Assembly (NCBI GenBank): GCA_009360345.1
Contig: SPDP01000002.1
Span: 496,001-560,000, forward strand
DNA length: 64,000 nucleotides
Reading direction: 5' to 3'
Origin: Alcaligenaceae bacterium SAGV5
Lineage (GTDB): Bacteria > Pseudomonadota > Gammaproteobacteria > Burkholderiales > Burkholderiaceae_B
Program-made: the position numbers and the translations under genes
Part shown: positions 1 to 8,629 of the stretch, piece after piece
How positions within the stretch are numbered: the stretch's first letter is position 1
Layout of the letters: the number at the start of each line of letters is the position of its first letter
Notes under the pieces: generated by a model
Database searches by the model: none
What the model was told of the DNA's origin: nothing
What the model saw: the letters and a program-made list of their open reading frames with translations, nothing else

Positions 1-588
1 GGCTGGTTCGGCTTCAACGCGGGTTCGGCGCTGGCTGCCAACAACGTCGCCTCGCTGGCCTTCATGAACACGCTGATCGCCACGGCCGCCGCGGTGCTGG
101 CCTGGGTCTTCACGGAATGGGCCGTGCGTGGTCATCCCTCGATGCTGGGCGGCGCGTCCGGCGCGGTGGCGGGCCTGGTGGGCGTGACTCCGGCGGCCGG
201 CGTGGTCGGTCCCGTGGGCGCGCTGGTGATCGGCCTGGCCGCGGGCGTGATCTGCGTCTGGGGCGTGACCAGCCTGAAGCGCATGCTGAAGGTGGACGAC
301 TCGCTGGACGTGTTCGGTGTCCACGGCGTGGGCGGTATCGTCGGCGCGTTGCTGACCGGGATCTTCAACGCGAAGGTGCTGGGCGGCCCGGGCGTGGACG
401 GCATGACCATCCTCAGCCAGCTGTGGGTGCAGGTCGAGGCCGTGGTCATCACCATCGTCTGGACCACGATCGTCGCGTTGATCGCCTACAAGATCGCCGA
501 TGCGCTGCTGGGGCTGCGCGTGACGGAAGAGGAAGAGCGCGAAGGCCTGGACATCACGACGCACGGGGAAAGCGCGTATCACTCGTGA
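1..588 (+). CDS. amtB: Ammonium transporter AmtB, C-terminal part (5' truncated by window edge)
   Basis: The frame is open from base 1 and encodes 195 residues, the last half or so of an Amt/MEP ammonium channel. Several hydrophobic membrane segments are visible. The segment DVFGVHGVGGIVG holds the second pore histidine of the family's twin-His motif (codon 322-324). The acidic cytoplasmic tail (EEEEREGLD) is where GlnK/GlnB binds in characterised AmtB proteins. The start and any upstream glnK lie outside the window. A repeat and a strong terminator follow directly, so this is the end of its transcription unit. The family call is secure; the role in ammonium uptake comes from family knowledge. 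Confidence 0.95.
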   Translation, partial: GWFGFNAGSALAANNVASLAFMNTLIATAAAVLAWVFTEWAVRGHPSMLGGASGAVAGLVGVTPAAGVVGPVGALVIGLAAGVICVWGVTSLKRMLKVDDSLDVFGVHGVGGIVGALLTGIFNAKVLGGPGVDGMTILSQLWVQVEAVVITIVWTTIVALIAYKIADALLGLRVTEEEEREGLDITTHGESAYHS

Positions 589-595
589 ATACGTT

Positions 596-670
596 CCCCC
601 CTACGCGCTGATGCGCGCCCCCCAGGGGGCGATGCGGGGGGACCGGCAAAGCCGGATCCACCGCATCCTG
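596..670 (-). repeat. Interspersed hairpin repeat, copy 1
   Basis: This is one of three copies of a roughly 75-base element (others at 3070-3147 and 40570-40646), here in the opposite orientation. Each has a GGATCCGGC/GCCGGTCC hairpin with a short TTCG-like loop, flanked by GATGCGG/CCGCATC arms, then a CCCC(T)GGGG dyad, then GCGCG...CGCG and a run of six or seven Gs. It starts seven bases after the amtB stop. It resembles a REP-like extragenic palindrome. Confidence 0.8.
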
Positions 671-696
671 GCAACACCGGGGTGGGTTCTTGCAGG

Positions 697-728
697 AGCG
701 GCGTTCAGAATTGGGCGCCGCTTTTTTT
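697..728 (+). terminator. Rho-independent terminator after amtB
   Basis: A seven-base stem AGCGGCG (697-703) pairs with CGCCGCT (716-722) across a 12-base loop and runs straight into seven Ts (722-728). This is the clearest intrinsic terminator in the window. Confidence 0.85.
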
Positions 729-735
729 CGGGGGT

Positions 736-817
736 TGTATACGGCGCTTGGCGTTTTCCCTAGGCAGGGTACAAAGTTCTTGTTATTGGTCGAGATCTCT
801 GTATACAGTCTGTATCC
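736..817 (+). promoter_or_regulatory. GTATAC-centred operator sites upstream of the GntR gene
   Basis: GTATAC occurs at 737-742 and again inside the perfect 10-base palindrome CTGTATACAG (799-808). It is followed by the near copy CTGTATCCAG (810-819), which gives two tandem sites. FCD-type GntR regulators often bind short dyads of this GTnnAC type, so autoregulation and control of the downstream liv operon is a reasonable inference. The rest of the 589-941 gap holds the repeat, the terminator and a possible 33-codon reading frame. Confidence 0.5.
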
Positions 818-847
818 AGTAAAGCGGTAAAGAGCGGTAACGGAGAC

Positions 848-949
848 ATGACTACCCCCTGCCGAATTCCTCCGGGCGCCATGGGCGCCTCGCCTGTCCG
901 GGCGTCCTGTCCGCGGCCTCCTGTCCCGATGCGGGGGCCGCATGACTGA
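848..949 (+). other. Possible 33-codon upstream reading frame overlapping the gntR start
   Basis: An ATG at 848 lies just after ACGGAGAC (a Shine-Dalgarno-like GGAG with short spacing) and opens a 33-codon frame that ends with TGA at 947-949, inside the first codons of the GntR gene but in another frame. The peptide is Pro/Arg-rich with no recognisable domain. It could be a translationally coupled leader or a chance ORF in GC-rich DNA. Confidence 0.25.
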
Positions 950-1724
950 GCAGACCGCCGCGCGCAACCGGGCCGACGGCAAGACCAAGTCGGGTGGTGC
1001 GCAGACGACCGCGGCCGAACTGGGGCTGCGCGAGTTGATCCTGTCGGGCGAACTGACGCCGGGAGCGCGCCTGTCCGAGCCCAGCGTGGCCGAGCGGCTG
1101 GGCATTTCGCGCACGCCCATCCGCGCCGCGATGGCCAGGCTGGAAGACGAAGGCCTGCTGGAGGTGATTCCTTCGGGCGGCTACGCGGTCAAGGCCTTCA
1201 CGGAATCCGAGATACGCGACTCCATCGAGGTGCGCGGCACGCTGGAAGGACTGGCCGCGCGCATGGCCGCCGAGCGCGGTGTGTCGGCCGCCGACCTGGA
1301 CGCGATGCGCGATTGCCTGACCGAGATCGACCGCATCCTGACGGGCCGCGACAAGGGCGTCGCAGACCTGTCTGGCTACATCGAGCTGAATCGCCGCTTC
1401 CACCAGATGCTGCACTACCTGCCGGGTAGCTCGGTGCTCGAACGCCAGATCGCGCGCGCGACGAATCTTCCGTTCGCCTCGCCCAATGGCTTCCTGCAGG
1501 CCCAGGCCGACGACGAGGACGCCTGGCTGAGCCTGATCGTGGCGCAGGACCAGCATTGGATGGTGCTGGCCGCCATCGAGAACCGCGAAGGCGCGCGCGC
1601 CGAGGCCATCATGCGGGAGCACGCGCGCATCGCCTTTCGCAACATGCAGTCGGTGCTGCGCAACCAGGACATGTTCTCGCAGATTCCGGGAGCCCGGCTG
1701 ATACGCAGACGCATACCGCGATAA
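942..1724 (+). CDS. GntR family transcriptional regulator (FCD domain)
   Basis: 260 residues. An N-terminal winged helix-turn-helix (about residues 25-85) contains the typical recognition region AERLGISRTPIRAAMARLE. It is followed by an all-helical FCD ligand-binding domain (about 95-230). The short low-complexity N-terminus and weak ribosome binding site (GCGGGGGCCGC) leave the start a little uncertain. It lies 134 bases upstream of a complete branched-chain-amino-acid-type ABC operon on the same strand, so it probably controls that operon and itself through the GTATAC dyads upstream. The effector is unknown; FCD proteins usually sense small organic acids or amino acids. Confidence 0.9.
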   Translation: MTEQTAARNRADGKTKSGGAQTTAAELGLRELILSGELTPGARLSEPSVAERLGISRTPIRAAMARLEDEGLLEVIPSGGYAVKAFTESEIRDSIEVRGTLEGLAARMAAERGVSAADLDAMRDCLTEIDRILTGRDKGVADLSGYIELNRRFHQMLHYLPGSSVLERQIARATNLPFASPNGFLQAQADDEDAWLSLIVAQDQHWMVLAAIENREGARAEAIMREHARIAFRNMQSVLRNQDMFSQIPGARLIRRRIPR

Positions 1725-1760
1725 CGTTTTACGCCTGCGGATTACCCGCAGGGGTCACTT

Positions 1761-1789
1761 TTGCCGTTTACAAGCTGATACGCTATGCC
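1761..1789 (+). promoter_or_regulatory. Possible promoter of the liv-type operon
   Basis: TTGCCG (1761-1766) and TATGCC (1784-1789) are 17 bases apart and lie about 70 bases upstream of the binding-protein start. The -10 is imperfect, so this is only a candidate. Confidence 0.3.
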
Positions 1790-1858
1790 GCGCTTTTCAG
1801 CGGCCGCTGGCCCTGATTTCCCACGTTGTCCCATCCGGTGAGTTAGCAAGGAGACACC

Positions 1859-3034
1859 ATGAACAACAAACGCAATCTGCTCAAGATCGCCGCCGCGTTG
1901 ATGCTGGCCGGCACGGCCGCCGTGCCCGCCTATGCGCAGGACGTGGTCAAGGTCGGCCTCATCCTGCCGATGACGGGGCCGTTCGCGTCCACCGGCCGCC
2001 AGATCGAAGCCGCCGTCCGCCTGTACATGGCCGAACACGGCACCACAGTGGCCGGCAAGAAGATCGAACTGATCATCAAGGACGACGCCAACGTCGCCGA
2101 CACCACCAAGCGCCTGGCGCAGGAACTGGTAGTCAATGACCGCGTCGCCGTGCTGGCCGGCTTCGGCCTGACGCCGCTGGCGCTGTCGACCACGCCCATC
2201 GCCACCCAGGCCAAGGTGCCCATGGTCGTGATGGCCGCCGCGACCGCGATGATCACCGAACAGTCGCCCTATGTCGTGCGTTCCGGCTTCACGCTGCCGC
2301 AGGTCACCCTGGGCATCGCCCAATGGGCGCCGAAGAACGGCATCAAGAAGGTCGTGACCCTGGTCGCCGACTACGGTCCCGGCATCGATGCCCAGAACTC
2401 GTTCAAGAAGGTCTTCACCGCCAACGGCGGTGAAGTGACGCAGGAATTGCGCGTGCCGGTGAACAACCCCGATTTCGCGCCCTTCCTGCAACGCGTGAGC
2501 GATGCCAAGCCGGACGCCGTGTTCGTGTTCGTGCCCTCGGGCATGGGTTCGGTGGTCATGAAGCAGTTCGCCGAGCGCGGCCTGGACAAGGCCGGCATCA
2601 AGATGATCGGCACCGGCGACGTGGTCGACGACGATCTGCTGAACGACATGGGCAACGTGGCGCTGGGCGTGGTGACGTCCATGCACTACTCGGCCGCGCT
2701 GGACAACCCGGCCAACAAGTCCTACGTGGCGGGCATCGCCAAGGCCAACAAGGGCATGCGTCCGAACTTCCACAGCGTCGGCGGCTATGACGGCATGCAC
2801 CTGATCTACAAGGCCATCGAAGCCACCAAGGGCGACACCAACGGCGACAAGCTGCTGGCCGCCATGAAGGGCCAGAAGTGGGACAGCCCGCGGGGTCCGG
2901 TCATGCTGGATCCGCAGACGCGCGAGATGGTGCAGAACGTCTACATCACCAAGGTGGAACGCGTGAACGGCGCCCTGTACAACGTCCCCTTCGACAAGAT
3001 CGAAGCCGTCAAAGACCCCGCAAAAATCAAGTAG
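1859..3034 (+). CDS. ABC transporter periplasmic binding protein, branched-chain amino acid/amide type
   Basis: 391 residues with a Sec signal peptide (cleavage after AVPAYA, about residue 29) and a type I periplasmic-binding fold (Peripla_BP_6/LivK-like), beginning with VVKVGLILPMTGPFASTGRQ. The ATG has a good AAGGAGA site. It is the first gene of a five-component LivKHMGF-type importer, separated from livH by a gap holding a repeat element. The fold and context give the transporter class. The substrate cannot be told from sequence: this family also takes up amides, urea and aromatic acids, and the catabolic genes downstream leave an aromatic ligand possible. Confidence 0.92.
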   Translation: MNNKRNLLKIAAALMLAGTAAVPAYAQDVVKVGLILPMTGPFASTGRQIEAAVRLYMAEHGTTVAGKKIELIIKDDANVADTTKRLAQELVVNDRVAVLAGFGLTPLALSTTPIATQAKVPMVVMAAATAMITEQSPYVVRSGFTLPQVTLGIAQWAPKNGIKKVVTLVADYGPGIDAQNSFKKVFTANGGEVTQELRVPVNNPDFAPFLQRVSDAKPDAVFVFVPSGMGSVVMKQFAERGLDKAGIKMIGTGDVVDDDLLNDMGNVALGVVTSMHYSAALDNPANKSYVAGIAKANKGMRPNFHSVGGYDGMHLIYKAIEATKGDTNGDKLLAAMKGQKWDSPRGPVMLDPQTREMVQNVYITKVERVNGALYNVPFDKIEAVKDPAKIK

Positions 3035-3069
3035 CCACTTCTGTAACCCAGAACCGCGTACGGCGCCCG

Positions 3070-3147
3070 ACCCAGGGCACAGCGGATCCGGCTTCGCCGG
3101 TCCGCCAGTGCCGCCCCCTGGGAGGCGCGCGTAAGCGCGTAGGGGGG
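3070..3147 (+). repeat. Interspersed hairpin repeat, copy 2
   Basis: This is the same element as at 596-670 and 40570-40646, inserted between the binding-protein gene and livH. Its G-rich end (AGGGGGGAG, 3141-3149) sits seven bases before the TTG start of livH, so the repeat appears to supply that gene's Shine-Dalgarno sequence. Being inside the operon, its hairpins may also weaken read-through or stabilise the upstream mRNA. Confidence 0.85.
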
Positions 3148-3155
3148 AGCTTCTC

Positions 3156-4019
3156 TTGCTGACGATACTGTTTGATGGCATTGCATACGGCATGCTGTTG
3201 TTCGTGCTGGCCTGCGGGCTGGCCGTGACGCTGGGGTTGATGAATTTCATCAACCTGGCGCACGGGGCGTTCGCGATGGTGGGCGGTTATGTGACCGTGC
3301 TGGCCATGCAGCGCCTGAACGTGCCTTTCCTCTTGTGTCTGCCGCTGGCCTTCATCGTGTCGGCGGTGATGGGGGCGATCCTGGAGCGCACGCTGTACAA
3401 GCGGGTGTACGGGCAATCGCACCTGAACCAGGTGTTGTTCTCGATCGGGCTGACCTTCATGGCCATGGCCATGGTCGATTACTTCATGGGATCGCAGCAA
3501 CAACTGCTGCATCTGCCGGAGTGGCTGAGCGGCCGGTCGGTGATCGGCGGCGTGGGCATCGGGCACTACCGGTTGTTCGTGATCGCGATCTGCGTGGTGC
3601 TGGTGATCGCGCTGCAATTGATCCTGAGCAAGACCCGCTTCGGCAGCCGCCTGCGCGCCGCGGTGGACGATCCACGCGCGGCCAGCGGGCTGGGCATCAA
3701 CATCAACCTGGTGTTCCTGTCGACCTTCGCCTTCGGTTCCGGCCTGGCCGGCCTGGGGGGCGCATTGGGCGCCGACCTGCTCGGCATGGATCCGACCTTC
3801 CCGGTCAAGTACATGATCTATTTCCTGATCGTGGTGGCCGTGGGCGGCACGTCTTCCCTCACGGGGCCGCTGGTGGCTTCGCTGCTGCTGGGCGTGGCCG
3901 ACGTGGCCGGCAAGTACTACATCCCCACCGTCGGGGCATTCATCATCTATTGCGTCATGATCATCATGCTGATGTGGCGTCCGCAAGGCCTGTTCTCCCG
4001 GGCGGGGGGTAAGTCATGA
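3156..4019 (+). CDS. livH: Branched-chain amino acid-type ABC transporter permease (LivH family)
   Basis: 287 residues with about eight hydrophobic segments and the family's opening pattern LFDGIAYGMLLFVLACGLAVTLGLMNFINLAHG. The start is TTG at 3156, preceded by AGGGGGGAG from the repeat; no better start is visible upstream in frame. It overlaps the next gene by ATGA at 4016-4019. The protein forms half of the membrane channel with the LivM-like subunit. Residues such as GLGININLVFLSTFAFGSGLAG form the usual coupling region. The family call is firm; the substrate is unknown. Confidence 0.93.
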   Translation: MLTILFDGIAYGMLLFVLACGLAVTLGLMNFINLAHGAFAMVGGYVTVLAMQRLNVPFLLCLPLAFIVSAVMGAILERTLYKRVYGQSHLNQVLFSIGLTFMAMAMVDYFMGSQQQLLHLPEWLSGRSVIGGVGIGHYRLFVIAICVVLVIALQLILSKTRFGSRLRAAVDDPRAASGLGININLVFLSTFAFGSGLAGLGGALGADLLGMDPTFPVKYMIYFLIVVAVGGTSSLTGPLVASLLLGVADVAGKYYIPTVGAFIIYCVMIIMLMWRPQGLFSRAGGKS

Positions 4020-5038
4020 AAGCCACGATCGCGACCCGGGCTCCCGCGTCCGCCGCGGCGGCCCCCGATTCGCTGCGCGCGATCGGCGCGCGCTGGTCCC
4101 GCATCCGGTGGTTCGAAATCGTCTTCTGGGCGGTCGCCATCGGCGCCGCCTTCGTGCTGCCCAGGGGATTCCTGCTGCTCAATGAGCTGGCCATCCTGGC
4201 CTTGTTCGCGGTCTCGCTCGACCTGATCCTCGGCTACGCCGGCATCGTGTCGCTGGGCCATGCGGCCTTCTTCGGGCTGGGCGCCTATTGCGCGGCGCTG
4301 CTGGCCAAGTATTTCGGCATCGATCCCATCCTGGGGCTGGTCATCTCGGCGGCCCTGAGCGCGCTGCTCGGGCTGGTGACCAGCGTGCTGGTGATGCGCG
4401 GCTCCGACCTGACCCGCCTGATGGTGACGCTGGGCGTGGCGTTGATCCTGTACGAGATCGCCAACAAGATGAACTGGCTGACGGGAGGCGCGGATGGCCT
4501 GACCGGCGTGACCATGGTGCCCTTGTTCGGCACCTTCGAGTTCGACCTGTTCGGCCGCACGGCCTACACCTATTCGATCATCGTGGTGGCGGTGCTGTTT
4601 TTCATCGCCCGGGCCATCGTGCATTCGCCGTTCGGCATGTCGCTGCAGGTGGTGCGCCAGAATCCGCTGCGCGCCGCGGCCATGGGCGTGGCGGTCAACC
4701 GCCGCCGCGCCGCCGTCTATACCCTGGCGGCCGCCTATGCCGGCGTGGCCGGCGCGCTGCTGGCGCAGACCACGGGCTTCGCGTCGCTGGACGTGCTGGC
4801 TTTCCACCGCTCGGCCGATGTGATGCTGATGCTGGTGATCGGCGGCGCCGGCTACCTGTACGGCGGGGTCATCGGCGCCGTCATCTTCAAGTTCATGCAG
4901 GACTGGCTGTCGGGCATCACGCCTCAATACTGGCAATTCTGGATCGGCCTGCTCCTGGTCGTCATCGTGGTCGTCGGCCACGAGAAGCTGGTGCGTCCCT
5001 GGACCTGGTTCCGCCGTGGCCATGGAGGCAAGCAATGA
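4016..5038 (+). CDS. livM: Branched-chain amino acid-type ABC transporter permease (LivM family)
   Basis: 340 residues. A variable N-terminus of about 35 residues precedes roughly nine membrane segments. The LivM hallmark LILGYAGIVSLGHAAFFGLGAY lies near residues 68-90, and the cytoplasmic coupling segment VRQNPLRAAAMGVAVNRRR near 216-235. It starts by ATGA overlap with livH and ends by ATGA overlap with the ATPase gene, which indicates translational coupling. It pairs with LivH to form the pore of the importer. Confidence 0.93.
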   Translation: MKATIATRAPASAAAAPDSLRAIGARWSRIRWFEIVFWAVAIGAAFVLPRGFLLLNELAILALFAVSLDLILGYAGIVSLGHAAFFGLGAYCAALLAKYFGIDPILGLVISAALSALLGLVTSVLVMRGSDLTRLMVTLGVALILYEIANKMNWLTGGADGLTGVTMVPLFGTFEFDLFGRTAYTYSIIVVAVLFFIARAIVHSPFGMSLQVVRQNPLRAAAMGVAVNRRRAAVYTLAAAYAGVAGALLAQTTGFASLDVLAFHRSADVMLMLVIGGAGYLYGGVIGAVIFKFMQDWLSGITPQYWQFWIGLLLVVIVVVGHEKLVRPWTWFRRGHGGKQ

Positions 5039-5791
5039 CCACCGTACTGCAGACCTTCGGCCTGACCAAGCGCTTCGGCGGGCTGGTCGCCACCAACGAC
5101 GTGTCGATCACGGTCGAGCGCGGCGCCCGCCAGGCGCTGATCGGTCCCAACGGCGCGGGCAAGACCACGTTGATCAATCTGTTGACCGGCGTGTTGTCCG
5201 CCACTTCCGGCCGGATCGAGCTCGAAGGCGAGGACGTCACGCGCCTGCCGGTGCACGCGCGGGCGCGCCGCGGCCTGGTGCGCACTTTCCAGATCAACCA
5301 GCTGTTCGCCGAAATGACGCCGGCGGAATCGCTGGCGGTGGCCATCTCCGAGCGGGAAGGCAAGGGTTGGCGTTGCCTGCGTCCGCTGGGCAAGCGCGGC
5401 GAGATCATGGACGAATGCGCCGCCCTGATGGAGCAGTGCAACCTGCTCGACGTGAAGGACCGCAAGACGGCGGTGCTGCCTTACGGCAAGCAGCGTCTGC
5501 TCGAGATCGCGCTGGCGCTGGCCGCCAGGCCCCGCGTGCTGCTGCTGGACGAGCCCGTGGCCGGGGTGCCCGACGGCGAGCGACGCGAAATCCTCAATAC
5601 GGTCGGCGCCTTGCCCGAGGACGTGACCATCCTGCTCATCGAACACGATATGGATCTGGTATTCAGCTTCGCCAACCGCATCTCGGTATTGGTCAACGGC
5701 GGGCTGTTCGTCGAAGGCACCAATGCCGAGATCGCCCGCGATCCGCGCGTGAAGGCGGTGTACCTGGGCGAGGAAGTGGTGGAGGGCTACC

Positions 5792-5799
<8 letters not shown>
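5035..5799 (+). CDS. livG: ABC transporter ATP-binding protein (LivG family)
   Basis: 254 residues. Walker A is GPNGAGKTT, the Q-loop lies in VRTFQINQLF, and Walker B is LLLDEP followed by the switch histidine in LIEHDMD. The ABC signature is divergent: the usual LSYG(Q/E)Q reads LPYGKQ, as in some LivG-like proteins. The ATG at 5035 overlaps the livM stop, and the gene overlaps livF by eight bases. It energises the LivH/LivM channel together with the LivF-like ATPase. Confidence 0.93.
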
Positions 5800-6495
<696 letters not shown>

Positions 6496-6499
<4 letters not shown>

Positions 6500-7356
6500 G
6501 GGTGCGGGGCGTCGGCGTGCTCGCACTGCCTGGGCAGGGCGGGCACGGCGGCGCGGCGATAGTCGCGGGGCGTGAAGCCCTGCTGGTCGACGAAAAATTT
6601 CGAAAAGTGGCTTTGCGCGCCGAAACCGCAGCGCTGTGACAGCTCGGCGATGGGGCCCGGGTCGTCGGCCAGGTATTCCACCGCGGCGTGCAGCCGCAGC
6701 ATGTTGACGTAGTGCTTGGGCGACAGGCCGGTGCAGGCGGTGAACAGTTCGAAGAAGCGCGAACGGGACAGGCCCACCCGCGAAGCGATGGTCTGGGTGG
6801 GCAGCGGCTCTTCCAGATGCTCCTGCATCAGCGCGATGGCCCGCCGGATGCGGTAGTCGTTGCTGCGGGCGGGCCGCTCGCGGTTCGGATACGTGGGGCC
6901 GTGCTGGTGGCACAGGTGCTCGGCAAGTTCGCCGAACAGGGCCTGGACTTCGGGGCTGTTGATCTCGGCCGCCTCGAGCATGTGCCGGGCCAGCCGCTGG
7001 GCAAGCTCGACCGCGCACGCTCCCAGTTGCACGCTGCTGTGCCGGAAAAACCTCACGTATGCGGGCAGGCCCGGGAATTGTTCCTCGATCCACAACGGCG
7101 AGAAATACAGCATGAGGATCGTGCTTTTTCCCTGGCCGACGGAACGGTTGGCGTGCAGCTCGTGGCTGTTGACGAGGACGGCGTGGCGGGGCGCCAGTAT
7201 CGCCGATGCCTCGCCCACCTGGTATTCATGGCAGGGGCCGTCCAGTTCGATCATGGCGTGGTGGACGGGATGGGCATGCGCGCCGGCGGGCCGCACCTTG
7301 TCGAGCAGGCAGGCCCGGCCGATGTGGCCATGGGTAACGGCTAGGACTCTGGACAC
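6496..7356 (-). CDS. AraC family transcriptional regulator
   Basis: 286 residues from a GTG at 7356, chosen because AAGGAAGG precedes it by about six bases; an in-frame ATG at 7449 adds 31 unconserved residues. An N-terminal cupin-like effector domain is rich in His (HAHPVHHAMIELDGP). The C-terminal double helix-turn-helix covers about the last 100 residues, with SRVGLSRSRFFELF and RCGFGAQSHFSKFF. The gene is divergent from the dioxygenase cluster starting at 7556. Two nearly identical promoter regions, ahead of that gene and of the Bug gene at 10206, are its likely targets. Confidence 0.9.
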
Positions 7357-7450
7357 GTGGCCCTTCCTTCGCCCCGCGGGACGGCGATGTTGCGTGTGTG
7401 CCGACAGTATATCCAGGAGCCCGGCGGCCGCCATCGGCCGCCGCGACAAA

Positions 7451-7520
7451 ATCGGATGAATTCATAAATGGGCAGACGGGGACGTAACGGTCGCCCGGGG
7501 CTGCGTTCCTACACTTCTTG
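7451..7520 (+). promoter_or_regulatory. Duplicated promoter/operator region, copy A
   Basis: This 70-base stretch aligns without gaps to 10091-10160 (45 of 70 identical by hand count). The conserved core is GTAACGGTC (7484-7492), then GCC.GGGG, then TTCCTA at a -10-like TACACT (7510-7515). The core lies where a -35 box would be, as for class II AraC activator sites. It is upstream of the dioxygenase gene and next to the divergent araC-type gene. Confidence 0.6.
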
Positions 7521-7555
7521 GCACCCAGGACAGATTGCCAAAAAGGAGAGACGCA

Positions 7556-8629
7556 ATGCCCCAGGATCTGATCGTCGGCGGCGCCATGCTGCCGCATGCC
7601 CCGCAGTTTTTCACATTGCCCGACAGCGAGGACAAGGACACGGTCCAGCGGGTCCGGGACGTGGCCGCGTCGATCGGGGAGCGTCTGCAGGCACTCGAGC
7701 CCGATCTGTGGATCATGATCGCCAATGACCATGCCCAGCAGTTCTTCCATCAGTGCGCGCCTCCCTTCACGTTGCATGTCGGAGGCGTGGCAAAAGGAGA
7801 GTTCGCCGGCCGTGGTTTTCGCTATCAGGTGCCCAGCGACATTTCCTTCCAGATCGTCGAGGACCTGTACCGGTCGGGCTTCGATCCCGCCTTCACCAGC
7901 AGCGCCGAGATCGACTATGCGCTGGGCATCCCGCTGACGCACCTGGGGGTGTCGGCGCCCGTGCTGCCGGTATATGTCAATGCCTACCTGCCGCCGCAGC
8001 CGACTACCGAGCGGTGCTATGCCTTCGGCGTGGCGCTGGCCAACGCCGTGCGCCGCCTGGGGTTGCGGACGGTGGTCGTGGCCAGCGGCGGCATGTCGCA
8101 TTTTCCCGGCACGGACCGCTACAGCCAACCCGACCTGGATTTCGACAACCGTGTCCTGGATACCCTGCGGACCGGCAACCTGAAGTCGCTGATCGGGTAC
8201 GGCGAGTCGAAACTGGACGACACCGGCAACATCGAACTGCGCTGTTGGGCGCTGGCAGCGGGGGCGCTGGGCGAGCGCGTGCCCGACGTGGTGCAGATGG
8301 ATCCGAGCTGGCACCACAACTATGCCTCGGTGGGGTTCTTCTCGCCGCCGCAGCCGGCCCCCCGTCCGCACTATCCGCGCATCGCGCCCGAACTGGCGGA
8401 ACTGACGCGCGCCCTGCACGGCCTGGCCTACGACCGGGCCAACCAGCATGCGTTCGTGGCGGATCCGCAGGCCTATGCCGCGCGCTTCGAGTTGAGCGAA
8501 AGCCACCGGGGAGCCTTGCTGAACATGGACCAGCTGGTGTTCGCGGAAATGGGGCTGCATCCCCTGGTCGGATTTCTCGCGAACATGAATATCCGGCACC
8601 TGCGCGCCGAGTCGGGAGGCGGACGATGA
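7556..8629 (+). CDS. Class III extradiol ring-cleavage dioxygenase, fused LigB-LigA type
   Basis: 357 residues from the ATG at 7556, preceded by AAAAAGGAGAG; an ATG 21 bases upstream lacks a site. The N-terminal LigB-like catalytic domain (about 1-265) has candidate Fe(II) ligands His14 (LPHAPQF), His59 (ANDHAQ) and Glu227 (GNIELRC), and catalytic His182 (GGMSHF). A LigA-like helical domain follows (about 275-345, with LTRALHGLAYDRANQHAFVADP). This fused order occurs in gallate dioxygenases, which are usually longer (about 420 residues). It should open a catechol- or gallate-like ring. The exact substrate is not readable from sequence. It overlaps the aldehyde dehydrogenase by ATGA. Confidence 0.85.
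   Translation: MPQDLIVGGAMLPHAPQFFTLPDSEDKDTVQRVRDVAASIGERLQALEPDLWIMIANDHAQQFFHQCAPPFTLHVGGVAKGEFAGRGFRYQVPSDISFQIVEDLYRSGFDPAFTSSAEIDYALGIPLTHLGVSAPVLPVYVNAYLPPQPTTERCYAFGVALANAVRRLGLRTVVVASGGMSHFPGTDRYSQPDLDFDNRVLDTLRTGNLKSLIGYGESKLDDTGNIELRCWALAAGALGERVPDVVQMDPSWHHNYASVGFFSPPQPAPRPHYPRIAPELAELTRALHGLAYDRANQHAFVADPQAYAARFELSESHRGALLNMDQLVFAEMGLHPLVGFLANMNIRHLRAESGGGR

Noticed and set aside
7357..7449. Longer N-terminus for the AraC regulator from ATG 7449
   Set aside because: The extra 31 residues are Arg/His-rich and unconserved, and the GTG at 7356 has a strong AAGGAAGG site. The longer form would also run close to promoter copy A.
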